Positions 1 to 8,000 of a stretch of 15,441 nucleotides of DNA are shown one piece after another. Every line of letters begins with the position of its first letter. Positions within the stretch are counted from its first letter, which is position 1. The position numbers and the translations under genes are program-made. The notes beneath the pieces were generated by a model. The model ran no database searches, was not told where the DNA came from, and was given only the letters and a program-made list of their open reading frames with translations. Origin of the DNA: Verrucomicrobiota bacterium (lineage in GTDB: Bacteria > Verrucomicrobiota > Verrucomicrobiia > Opitutales > Opitutaceae); NCBI GenBank assembly GCA_023410155.1, contig JAEYQF010000256.1:1-15441 (forward strand), read 5' to 3'.

Positions 1-1466
1 GTCGTGAAGAGGGCGTCGATGCCCTTCCCGTTCTTGAAGCCTGAAAACTGAGGCTGGCCAACAAAGCTCGAGGTGACACCTGACGCCGAGATCTTCCTAA
101 CTCGGCACGACGCGTCGGCGACATAACCTGAGCCGTTGCTCGCGAAGACCAGGCTGTTCGGGAAATACATCGTCCCGACGCCCCTCTTGCCGTTTTCATT
201 GCCCACCTCTCCCTGAGTTCCGCTCCACGTCTTAACCTTTCCCTTCGCGGTGATACTCCGAATGATGTGATTACCCGCATCTGCCACATACACGTTCCCC
301 TTCTTGACCGTAATTCCCATGGGCGAATCAAACTGAGCTTTCGAGCCCGTGCCGTCAGCCGCGCCTCGCCCCGCCCGCCCTGCCAAAGTTGTCACCTTGC
401 GCGCTGGAGAGACCTTGCGGACCAAGTGATTTCTTGTGTCGACCAACACCAAACTTTTGAGGGGCCCATTCCACGCGAGCTGTCCCGGGGCATCGAAGCG
501 CGCACTGCTTCCCACTCCGTTCTGAGTGCCAGCCTGCCACTCCGAACCGGCAACAAATTCCACTGCTCCGGCTGACTTCACGAGGGCGACGACAGACGCG
601 TTCGCATCAGAGACAAATATCTCACCTTTTGGAGTCACGCACACACCGCCCAGCGACGAGAAATCGGTCGCGAGGGTGGAAACCTTTCCAGACGGCGTGA
701 CTTTGCGGAGGGCAGTGCCGTCCGTGACGTAGAGGTTCCCCTTCGCATCGAGCGCGAGCTGGCGAGGCTCGTTGAACCTGGCAGCGGCGCCCGTGCCGTC
801 TTTGCCTCCGGACTGTCCCACCACTCCCGCTAGGGTCGTGACTCGGCCGGCAGCGGAGATCTTGCGAATCGTGTGGTTTCCCGTGTCGGCTACATACACG
901 GTGCCGTCTGACTTAACGGCGATGCCGCTTGGAAAGGAGAAACGGGCTTTGGAGCGCTTCCCATCGGCGGAACCTGGTTCAAGCGGCGCGCCTGCGATCA
1001 GTTCGACGGCACCCGAAGATCTTATCCGGCGGATCACGTGGTTCGCCGAGTCCGCCACGTAGACGTATTTGCTCCCCTTCGTCGCGACCGCGCTTGGACG
1101 CGAAAACATGGCCTTCCTGCCTTTACCATTTCCATAACCCTGTCCCGAACCGGCTAAAGTGGTAACTCCTCCCTTAGGGGTCACCTTTCTGATCAAGTGA
1201 TTCTCCGTGTCCGCAATGAAGACGTTACCCTTTGCGTCCACCGCCAAACCCAAGGGAAGATAAAATCCTGCAGCGCTCCCGCTGCCATCGGCCTTACCGA
1301 TCGACGCCTTACCGGCAAGCGTGGTGAAAGTATACGGCGTCTGATAGATGGACTGTTCTGGAATCCCCGCACAGAGTGGCAGACACGCCATCCCAAGAGC
1401 GAAGCCCAGTCGCAAAAGGGTTCCGAATCTGAGAGTCGTCGAAAGAAAGCGGACTGAAGGGTGCAT
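1..1466 (-). CDS. Secreted NHL-repeat beta-propeller protein, partial (C-terminus off left edge)
   Basis: An open frame runs from ATG at 1466-1464 to the window edge without a stop, giving about 488 visible residues. The N-terminus (MHPSVRFLSTTLRFG, then a hydrophobic stretch ending in ACLPLCAG) reads as a signal peptide cut near residue 35. The protein therefore probably acts outside the cytoplasm. The rest is NHL repeats of roughly 55 residues, each with a variant of 'P.G.AVD..GNVFIADT.NH.IRK' followed by 'G.VTTLAG'. I count about eight visible IRK-type strands: TENHLIRKV, SANHVIRRI, TGNHTIRKI, TALRKV, a degenerate ANASVVALV, TRNHLVRKV, AGNHIIRSI and CRVRKI. Between them lie Gly/Asp-rich loops such as DGTGAAARF. 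NHL propellers usually bind protein, peptide or glycan, but nothing here fixes the ligand and no enzymatic motif is seen. No clear Shine-Dalgarno precedes the ATG. A GTG eight codons upstream is an in-frame alternative. The gene is transcribed away from the 1738 gene. Confidence 0.88.
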   Translation of the reverse strand, partial: MHPSVRFLSTTLRFGTLLRLGFALGMACLPLCAGIPEQSIYQTPYTFTTLAGKASIGKADGSGSAAGFYLPLGLAVDAKGNVFIADTENHLIRKVTPKGGVTTLAGSGQGYGNGKGRKAMFSRPSAVATKGSKYVYVADSANHVIRRIRSSGAVELIAGAPLEPGSADGKRSKARFSFPSGIAVKSDGTVYVADTGNHTIRKISAAGRVTTLAGVVGQSGGKDGTGAAARFNEPRQLALDAKGNLYVTDGTALRKVTPSGKVSTLATDFSSLGGVCVTPKGEIFVSDANASVVALVKSAGAVEFVAGSEWQAGTQNGVGSSARFDAPGQLAWNGPLKSLVLVDTRNHLVRKVSPARKVTTLAGRAGRGAADGTGSKAQFDSPMGITVKKGNVYVADAGNHIIRSITAKGKVKTWSGTQGEVGNENGKRGVGTMYFPNSLVFASNGSGYVADASCRVRKISASGVTSSFVGQPQFSGFKNGKGIDALFT

Positions 1467-1737
1467 TGAGGCTAGAGGGGAGCGCCGCACTTCGCGGAAG
1501 CGATCGCCCGCTGGGCGACGGCGGTAAACGGAATCAGGCGCGTCGACCGCGGACGAGCCCAAATACCGGGATAAAGTCCGGATTTGACGGGGTCCGCGGC
1601 ATTAAACTCCGCGATACCGCCCTGCCGGTCGGCACTCTTGGCGACCAGACTCCCGGGGATGGGGGCGGCCTCGCATCTGAGACTCCCCTTTCCTTTTGGC
1701 TTTGCCGCGTCGCCTTCGTTTCGGGACGATCCCAGCC
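1467..1737. other. Divergent intergenic region
   Basis: This gap separates the minus-strand NHL gene from the plus-strand small membrane protein, so it should hold both promoters. I could not assign convincing -35/-10 pairs. A TTGACG occurs at 1584-1589 on the plus strand, but no acceptable -10 lies 16-18 bp downstream. An interrupted inverted repeat spans 1591-1618: CGCGG at 1595-1599 pairs with CCGCG at 1609-1613, with GGT and ACC flanking them. It might be an operator, but it is short and may be chance in GC-rich DNA. No supported gene is seen here. Confidence 0.4.
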
Positions 1738-2100
1738 GTGACTCCCGACCGGCTCGCCGAACTCCAGCGCCAGCGCGCACTCGTGCAGCAACATCTCGCG
1801 TGGCTAAACCAGGAGATTGCGGAAGCGGAGCGCTCATCCCCAGCCTCAGGCAGCCCCAATCTCCCGCTCCAAACATCCCCTTCTGCGACGCTGCCCGCTG
1901 CACCCCAACCGATCACTCTGCCCGACCCTGCTCCCGATCCCGTGGCTGCGCATCAGGACACACGCCGGGGGTGTTTCCTCGCGTTTGCGGTTTTGCTCGC
2001 AGTTTTCTTCGGCGGGCTTGTTGCCATCTATTTTTGGAAATACCGCGATCGGCCGCTCTTTCGCGCCGGTATCGCGGCAGTTGAGTGGCGGTTTGCCTGA
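1738..2100 (+). CDS. Small tail-anchored membrane protein with N-terminal coiled coil
   Basis: Read from GTG 1738, this is 120 aa. Residues 3-32 form a charged, Gln/Glu-rich amphipathic helix (RLAELQRQRALVQQHLAWL) likely to be a short coiled coil. Residues 33-72 are a Pro/Ala/Ser-rich linker. Residues 79-100 are one strongly hydrophobic transmembrane segment (FLAFAVLLAVFFGGLVAIYFW). A basic KYRDR motif and about 15 residues follow. There is no signal peptide, so the coiled coil should face the cytoplasm with a tail-anchor-like C-terminus. I do not recognise a family. The alternative start TTG 1696 would add 14 residues, but the helix begins naturally just after the GTG. Neither start has a good Shine-Dalgarno. 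The stop is TGA at 2098-2100, directly followed by a stem-loop. The sensible domain order argues for a real gene despite its size. Confidence 0.62.
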   Translation: MTPDRLAELQRQRALVQQHLAWLNQEIAEAERSSPASGSPNLPLQTSPSATLPAAPQPITLPDPAPDPVAAHQDTRRGCFLAFAVLLAVFFGGLVAIYFWKYRDRPLFRAGIAAVEWRFA

Positions 2101-2140
2101 TTCACTTGGAGGGGCGAAACTTCCCTCTTGCCGAGGTGAA
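2101..2140 (+). terminator. Stem-loop directly after the stop codon, no U-tract
   Basis: A nested stem begins immediately after the TGA of the small membrane protein. The outer arms TTCACTT (2101-2107) and AGGTGAA (2134-2140) pair with one G-T wobble. The inner arms GAGGG (2109-2113) and CCCTC (2123-2127) enclose a short loop. There is no T-run after it, so it is not a classical intrinsic terminator. It could be a 3' stabilising hairpin or a weak terminator before the 2212 gene. Confidence 0.35.
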
Positions 2141-2211
2141 ATTCTCCTGAGATTGCTTCGTCTCTTTCGCGCGCGGCGCGCGTCTATTTTCGTCTACGTT
2201 CTATCCATCGC

Positions 2212-3972
2212 ATGCACAGTTTCTCCGAGCAATGTCTCGATATGGCCCGCTCGATGCTGGCCCACAATCTCGACTCGATTCAGCCCGACGGCACCCTGAT
2301 TCCCGTTCCCGGAGAACAAGCACGCCCTGACGAGCCCGGCCACGTTGCTTTCGCCCTCGGCGAATTCTACCGGGCCACCGGCGAGACCACCCTCAAGGGC
2401 TACGATCTCATCGATCTCGCCGCACGCTGCATCACGGCGCAGATGTTCATGGAGCCGGCCGCGGAAAACGGCCTCGCCTATGCCGCCCTCGGCCTCCTCT
2501 GCTTCGGTCCGTCGAAAGAGCGCAATCCGGTCTGGGAACGCCTCGTGCCCGAGACGCAGGAGCGCATCGACAAGGCCCTCCTCCACCGCAGCGATTACGA
2601 CAACCACTGGCAGGCGTTCAACATCGCCAAAGCCGTCGCGCGTTTTAGCTTCGGCCTCTCCAAGAAAGACGAAACCTCCCGCCTCATCGAACGGATGGTC
2701 GATCGCATCGGCCAGACGAGCTCCGCCGGTTTCTTCGACGACTCCACCACGGGTCTGGGAGGCAATTTCAACCTCTACGGCGTAATGACGTTCGTGTTCG
2801 TCCGCTCTGCGCTGCAGCTTCACGCCAATAGCGGCGTGCGCGACCGCAAGCTCCCCACGCTCCGCACCTACGCCGAGAAATACATCAAGATGATGCCCGA
2901 CCTGGTCCGCGCCGACGGCCTCGGCTGGGCGTTCGGCCGCGCCGGTGGCGCCTACGGCCAGATGCACTGCGTCAGCTTGATCCTCCAAGGACTGCGCGAT
3001 GGCTGGATCCCCGACGATCAGAAGGTGAAGTATTTCGACATCCTTCGCCGCCTGTTCCTCTTCTTCTACGGCACCTACCTCGACCAGGAGCACGGCTATC
3101 TCGATCTCCGCGACACCGAGCGCACCGCCTACGAGCGTCACACGACGCGCATGGCGAACTTCGACGCCGCGCGCTACCTCTGCCAATGGTCGCGCCTCGC
3201 CAAGACCGTGCAGATGCCTGCGGGCGCCCCGAAGATCGAGCCGCCCCGCACTAGCGGCCGCTTCGTCATCTTCGACAAATCCAACCGCAAGGAGCAGGGC
3301 CTCTTCCTCTATCGCGACGCCGAGAGCGGCCTCCACGCGCAGATCCCGCTGATCAGCTCGGGCAGCCGCCTCACCGCTGACTCGCTGCCGTTCCCGCACT
3401 GCCCGGGCGTGTTCGACTGGCCCAACAACGTTTACCTGCCCGTGATGCTCCCCGAGCTCACGTTCGGCGACCAGGTCACGCTGCCGGCTTTCTACGGCCG
3501 CAACTGCGTCACCGGCTTGGGCCTGCGCAACAGTTTCTATTTCCGCTACGAGCAGCCCGAACTCATCAACACCAAGGAAGAGTTTGTTAAAGGCCTCGGC
3601 TCCGTGAAGGTCCAGTGGTCGTTCTCCGGCAACAAAATCAGCGCCGAGTTCGCCTACACCGTGAAGCAGCAGGTCACGCTGGATAAGTTCCGCTACGTCC
3701 TGACGATCGCCGCGCCGCACTCCAAGTATCGCCTCCCCGGTTCGCCCACCCTCGGCCAGCAAGGTCACCGTTGCACCGTGGTGAAGGACGACTTCCAAGC
3801 CACCTGGCAGGAGGCCGAGATCGTCAATGCGGACCCGACCTACCGGACCAACTACGGCAAGATCCACTACCTGCAGCATCTCGTCCGCGACCACCCGCTC
3901 ATCATGCGCCCGGGCCACGTTTACCGCCTCACGGTGAACTTCGACCCCGACGTCGCCCAGATCGACAGCTGA
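2212..3972 (+). CDS. Cytoplasmic two-domain protein, alpha/alpha-toroid plus beta-sandwich fold suspected, function unknown
   Basis: 586 aa from ATG 2212. Residues about 1-335 are rich in amphipathic helices with aromatic and Asn/His loops: DNHWQAFNIAK (129-139), GGNFNLYGVMTF (183-194), DGLGWAFGRAGGAYGQ (235-250) and YERHTTRMANFDAARY (307-322). Residues about 345-586 look like beta strands (GRFVIFDK, GLFLYRD, KVQWSFSGNKISAEFAY, HVYRLTVNFDPD). An alpha/alpha toroid followed by a beta domain is the layout of several polysaccharide lyases and of DUF2264/heparinase-like proteins. The W.FGRAGG.YGQ motif recalls DUF2264. This is an architectural guess, not a family assignment. There is no signal peptide or transmembrane segment, so any carbohydrate substrate would be an imported oligosaccharide. 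The start has no Shine-Dalgarno; the 111 bp upstream hold the post-stop hairpin and a GC-only tract near 2169-2181. Expression is expected to end at the terminator around 4038-4067. Confidence 0.85.
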   Translation: MHSFSEQCLDMARSMLAHNLDSIQPDGTLIPVPGEQARPDEPGHVAFALGEFYRATGETTLKGYDLIDLAARCITAQMFMEPAAENGLAYAALGLLCFGPSKERNPVWERLVPETQERIDKALLHRSDYDNHWQAFNIAKAVARFSFGLSKKDETSRLIERMVDRIGQTSSAGFFDDSTTGLGGNFNLYGVMTFVFVRSALQLHANSGVRDRKLPTLRTYAEKYIKMMPDLVRADGLGWAFGRAGGAYGQMHCVSLILQGLRDGWIPDDQKVKYFDILRRLFLFFYGTYLDQEHGYLDLRDTERTAYERHTTRMANFDAARYLCQWSRLAKTVQMPAGAPKIEPPRTSGRFVIFDKSNRKEQGLFLYRDAESGLHAQIPLISSGSRLTADSLPFPHCPGVFDWPNNVYLPVMLPELTFGDQVTLPAFYGRNCVTGLGLRNSFYFRYEQPELINTKEEFVKGLGSVKVQWSFSGNKISAEFAYTVKQQVTLDKFRYVLTIAAPHSKYRLPGSPTLGQQGHRCTVVKDDFQATWQEAEIVNADPTYRTNYGKIHYLQHLVRDHPLIMRPGHVYRLTVNFDPDVAQIDS

Positions 3973-3984
3973 GTTCGCACGAGC

Positions 3985-4087
3985 GAGTAGTGGGTAGCGA
4001 GGAGCGAGCATTCGCACCGCGCTCGCCCCAGATTGGCAACGGCCTCCCTCCCGGGTGGCCGTTTTTTCTACTCGCTACTCACCACCC
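3985..4087. repeat. Long imperfect inverted repeat enclosing the terminator
   Basis: The left arm at 3985-4001 (gagtagtgggtagcgag) and right arm at 4071-4087 (ctcgctactcaccaccc) pair over 17 positions, with 14 Watson-Crick pairs, one G-T and two mismatches. They enclose the terminator stem. Both arms are built of short repeated words (gcgag, gtag, ggagcgag on the left; ctac, ctcgctact, accaccc on the right), unlike neighbouring coding DNA. That style suggests a dispersed intergenic repeat rather than a unique regulatory site, but only a whole-genome comparison could show this. Confidence 0.6.
4038..4067 (+). terminator. Rho-independent terminator after the 2212 gene
   Basis: The stem AACGGCC (4038-4044) pairs perfectly with GGCCGTT (4057-4063), with a 12-nt loop. 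The last paired bases run into a TTTTTT tract at 4062-4067. The stem is GC-rich and compact, a textbook intrinsic terminator for the plus strand. It sits 66 bp after the stop of the 586-aa protein and only 41 bp before the GTG of hisF. Confidence 0.82.
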
Positions 4088-4108
4088 ACCACCCGCTATT
4101 TTTTTCTC

Positions 4109-4870
4109 GTGCTCTCCCGCCGCATCATCCCGTGCCTCGACGTCAACGCCGGCCGCGTCGTGAAAGGCGTGAAGTTCCAGGAACTCCGCGATGCCGGCGA
4201 TCCGGTCGACTGTGCCAAAGCCTACGATGCGCAAGGCGCCGACGAACTCGTCTTCCTCGACATCACCGCCTCCAGCGACGAGCGCAAAATCATGCACGAC
4301 GTCGTCGCCGCCACCGCCGAACAGTGCTTCATGCCGCTCACCGTCGGCGGCGGCCTCCGCACGGTCGCCGACATCGAATCGATGCTGAAAGCCGGCGCCG
4401 ACAAGGTCTCCCTCAATACCGCGGCCATCAAGACGCCGACGCTGATCTCCGACGCCTCCAACCGCTTCGGCGCGCAGTGCATCGTGCTCGCGATCGACGC
4501 CAAACGCGAACCCGACGGCAAATCATGGCGCGTTTACACCCACGGCGGGCGCAATCCCACCGAACTCGACGCTGTTGCCTGGGCACGTCGAGCCGTGGAA
4601 CTCGGCGCCGGCGAAATCCTCCTCACCAGCATGGACGCCGACGGCACCAAAGCCGGCTACGATTGCGCGCTCACCCGCGCCGTGAGCGATGCCGTTTCCG
4701 TGCCGGTGATCGCCAGCGGCGGCGCTGGCACGCTCGATCATTTCGCCGAGGTCCTCGACCAGGGCCACGCGAGCGCCGTGCTCGCCGCCAGCCTGTTCCA
4801 TTTCGGCACTTTCACCATCCCGCAGGTAAAAACGTTCCTGCGCGATCGCGGCGTGCCTGTGCGGCTGTAG
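4109..4870 (+). CDS. hisF: Imidazole glycerol phosphate synthase, cyclase subunit HisF
   Basis: 253 aa, the usual HisF length. HisF uses ammonia made by HisH to convert PRFAR into imidazole-glycerol phosphate and AICAR, linking histidine and purine synthesis in the cytoplasm. The (beta/alpha)8 barrel signatures are complete. RRIIPCLDV carries catalytic Asp11 and VLAIDAKR carries catalytic Asp130. TVGGGLRT (78-85), SLNTAA (101-106) and SGGAGT (203-208) form phosphate-binding loops, and TSMDADGTKAGYD (173-185) is canonical. I chose GTG 4109 because homologues begin M-L-x-[KR]-RIIPCLDV. The frame stays open upstream to a GTG at 4055, but that extension would translate the terminator. No Shine-Dalgarno is visible; the start follows a 7-T run (4099-4105). 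No other his gene is in the window, so HisH must be encoded elsewhere. Confidence 0.97.
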   Translation: MLSRRIIPCLDVNAGRVVKGVKFQELRDAGDPVDCAKAYDAQGADELVFLDITASSDERKIMHDVVAATAEQCFMPLTVGGGLRTVADIESMLKAGADKVSLNTAAIKTPTLISDASNRFGAQCIVLAIDAKREPDGKSWRVYTHGGRNPTELDAVAWARRAVELGAGEILLTSMDADGTKAGYDCALTRAVSDAVSVPVIASGGAGTLDHFAEVLDQGHASAVLAASLFHFGTFTIPQVKTFLRDRGVPVRL

Positions 4871-4914
4871 CCCGCTCGTATTCGCCCCTCGGATACGGCG
4901 CCCCCAGCCCACCC

Positions 4915-5007
4915 GACGCGCGCCGCACCTTGGCGCGACTCAATCCGCACTTCGTCACGACCCGGTCCGCACTCGGGCGTGACTCGATCCGCACTCGGGC
5001 GTGACTC
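4915..5007. repeat. 22-bp tandem repeat, four copies, in a convergent gap
   Basis: Copies lie at 4915-4936, 4937-4958, 4959-4980 and 4981-5002, and the first bases of a fifth (gactc) reach 5007. Each copy starts with 'gac' and has a central 'ccgcac'. The last two copies share a perfect 20-bp string (ccgcactcgggcgtgact core at 4968-4985 and 4990-5007). The first two are diverged. The repeat lies between the 3' ends of hisF and the sensor kinase, and the kinase TGA (5006-5008) falls in the last partial unit. A short hairpin (GTATTCG 4878-4884 with CGGATAC 4890-4896) precedes the repeat. Confidence 0.8.
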
Positions 5008-8000
5008 AGGCCCGCGCGGGTGCCGGGTCGGGCACGGCGCTCAACACCTCCGCCACCGCGAGGGCCAGCTCTTCGCCGGTGAAGGGCTTTCGCACGACCC
5101 GGATGCGCGCGAGCACTTGCGAGATGCTCGAGATCTCCTTCGCAAAGCCGGACACCACGACGGCCGGCAGATCCGAACCCGCTGCACGGATCTGCTGGAT
5201 CAACTCGACACCGGTTAGATACGGCATCGTCAAGTCGGTCACGAGCACGTCGAACCGCGAGGTGCCGTCCTGTGTCGCCGCGAGCGCGAGGCGCGGGTCC
5301 TGAAACACCGTCACGCGATAGTCGAACTGCTCCAGCCGGGTCGCGACGAACTTCGCCACCGCGGGTTCGTCGTCGACCACCAGCACGTGGCGCTGGCCGC
5401 CGCGCGGGACCACCGGCTGGCGGCTCTCCACCGTGGCCGCTTCCTGCGCCGCGGGGAAGTAGATGGAGAAAGTCGAACCCTCGCCCGGCGCACTGCGCAC
5501 CCGCAGCACGCCGTCGTGATTGGCCACGATCCCTTGCACGATCGAAAGACCAAGCCCGGTGCCCTCGCCTGCCTTTTTCGTGGTGAAGAAGGGATCGAAG
5601 ATGTTTGCAAGCGTCGACGCATCCATGCCGTGCCCCGTATCCGAAACGCTGAGACAGTGATACTGCCCCGGGCGAAGCGGGGGCTCCGCACTCGTGTCGG
5701 TCGTTTCCACCGAGACCGGCTTCACGCTCACCGTAAAGGCGCCGGCTGCGCCTCCGATCGCGTGCCGCGCATTGGTGCACAGGTTGAGCACGATCTGATG
5801 GACCTGCGTCGCGTCTGCTCGCACCAGGCCCGGCTCGAGGTCGCGCTCGATCTTGATCGTCGCGGGCGTCGACGCACGGACGAGTTTCAGCGCCTCCGCC
5901 ACGGTCGTGCTGAGATCGATGACCGTCAGCTTGGATTCGCCCCGCCGGGAGAAGGTCAGGATCTGCGCCACGAGTTCCTTGGCGCGGAGCGCCGCGGCCC
6001 GGATCTCGTTGAGATCGCCCTTCAGCGCCGGGCTGTTCTCGGCATCCATCTCCGCGAGTTCCGTGTAGCCGAGGATGCCCGTGAGGATGTTGTTGAAATC
6101 GTGCGCGATGCCTCCCGCCAGCGTGCCGACACTCTCGAGTTTCTGCGCCTGGAAAAGCTGGGCCTCGAGCCGGCGTCGGCGCTCCTGGTCCTCCACCCAC
6201 TCGGAAATGTCCTCCTGCAATCCGAGATAATGGCGCACGGCGCCATCGGCTCCGCGCAACGGCGAGAGCGAGAGACGCAGTTGCACGACCGCACCGTCGG
6301 GCGCGCGCATCGCGAGCTGTCCGCTCCACGATTCACCGCGATCGACCGCCCGCCACAACGTGTCGAGCGCGCCCGCGTTGAGGGCTCCCACGTGCAAACC
6401 CCGAAGGTCGCGCGACAACACGCCAGCGCCTACTGCCGCGGCCAGCGCGCGCATGCGGGTATTCGCAAACACGATTTGGCCGGAGGCATCGATGATGAAT
6501 ACGCCCACCGGCGACTGCTCGATCGCCTGCGAGAGCATGCGAATCTCGTTCTGCGCTTGCTTGCGACTGGTGATGTCGCGCGCGATGCCCTCGATCGCGA
6601 CCAGCCTCCCGGTGCGATCGGTGACCGGCACCAGGCGCTCTTCGAGCGTGACGAGTCCGCCGCTCGCGGTGCGCCACTGCACTTCGTGCACGCCCGTAGG
6701 CAGCACATGAGAGCGGGCGATCTCAGAGATCGGGTCGCTGTTGGCGGGCTCCGAAATCTTCTTGGCAAACTCCGGATCGCCGTAAAATTCCGCGGGCCGG
6801 TGCCCGGTGATGCGCGTGACCGCCGGGCTGATGTAGTCGTAGGCGAAGTCCGGCTCCAGCCGCACGCGAAAGATGATGTCGGCCGCGTTCTCGCTTAGGC
6901 GTCTATAACGATCCTCGCTGTTGCGCAGAGCCTCGGCGTTCTGGCGCGACACTGCGATCTCGCGCGTGAGGTCGCGGTTGCTCGCATCGAGTTCTGCCGT
7001 GCGCTCAGCGACGAGTCGCGCGAGGCGCTCCTTCTCGACCCGGCTTCGGCGCGAGACCCCCCATCCTAACAACCCGAAGATGCCCACTCCGCCGAACGCG
7101 TAGGCCGCATAGGCCACCTTTGTCTTATACCAGGGCGTGAGCACTCGAAACGACAGGCGTGCCTCATTCCCCACTCGCGTTCCGATTCGCGGTCGAACGC
7201 GAAAAACGTAGTCACCCGGCGCGAGGCGGTTGAACGCCGTCTGTCCGGCGGTGCCGGTTGAGACCCAGCTGGCGTTATCACCCTCGAGCATGACTTCGAA
7301 CGTCACCGAGCGGCGCACGTGGGCACCCGGCGAGACGAAGTGCACGATCAGGTAATCTTCGTCCGCACTCAGGTCAGGCAGCGTGGAGCCCACCGGCATC
7401 CACGATCGACCCGTCTCCGGCACTTCGGCCCGCGTGATCAAAGCTTTGAGCACGTCGTCCGGACCATCCTTCACGCGCGGGTCGTAGCGCACCAGTCGCG
7501 ACCGCGTATGGAGCCACATCACGCCATCACTCTGGGCTGAGATGTGCGTCGGGGCGATGCCGCCGGGCATCCGCAACGGCACCTCTTGTGAGGCGGAATC
7601 GGGAGAATTTATCTCCACCCCACGCGCGGTGCCCGCCCAAAGGCGGCCGGTAGCGTCGAGCTGGGGCCGACCGGTGGCGCGAGAGAGCACGGGCCAGCGA
7701 CGCAGCAAGGAGGGGTCAGCACGGAATACTCCCGTGTTCCGATCATACACTTGAACGATGCCGGGCACGATCACCGCGACTTCCCCGTCGACGGTAAAGA
7801 GCTGGCTCCAGCCAGGCGGCAATCCCTCGGCTGCGGTAAATACACGGAGGGTCGGTCGAGGCAGTGTGGCCTCGACCCGAGCTACCCGGCCGAAGCCCAG
7901 TTCGCACCACACGGTTCCGTCTGGACCTGTCAGGATCCCGTAAACGTGGCCGAGATCCGGCGCGGGGAACCGCTCGACTTGGAAAGCGCCATCCGACGAA

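Noticed and set aside
267..1062. Short plus-strand frames across the NHL gene
   Set aside because: The minus strand carries an uninterrupted NHL-repeat frame with signal peptide through this region.
2194..4017. 607-aa open frame on the minus strand opposite the toroid-like gene
   Set aside because: It is antisense to a clear gene, has low-complexity Val/Glu/Ala/Arg composition and no domain sense. Long antisense frames are expected in high-GC DNA with strong third-position bias.
4055..4108. N-terminal extension of HisF to GTG 4055
   Set aside because: It would translate the terminator stem and T-runs and adds residues absent from HisF, which starts just before RRIIPCLDV.
4915..5007. CRISPR array
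   Set aside because: The 22-bp units are directly abutting without spacers and no cas gene is near.
5387..6898. 503-aa plus-strand frame opposite the kinase core
   Set aside because: It is complementary to the HisKA/HATPase/PAS region, which has all catalytic motifs. The antisense product is Arg/His-rich without motifs.
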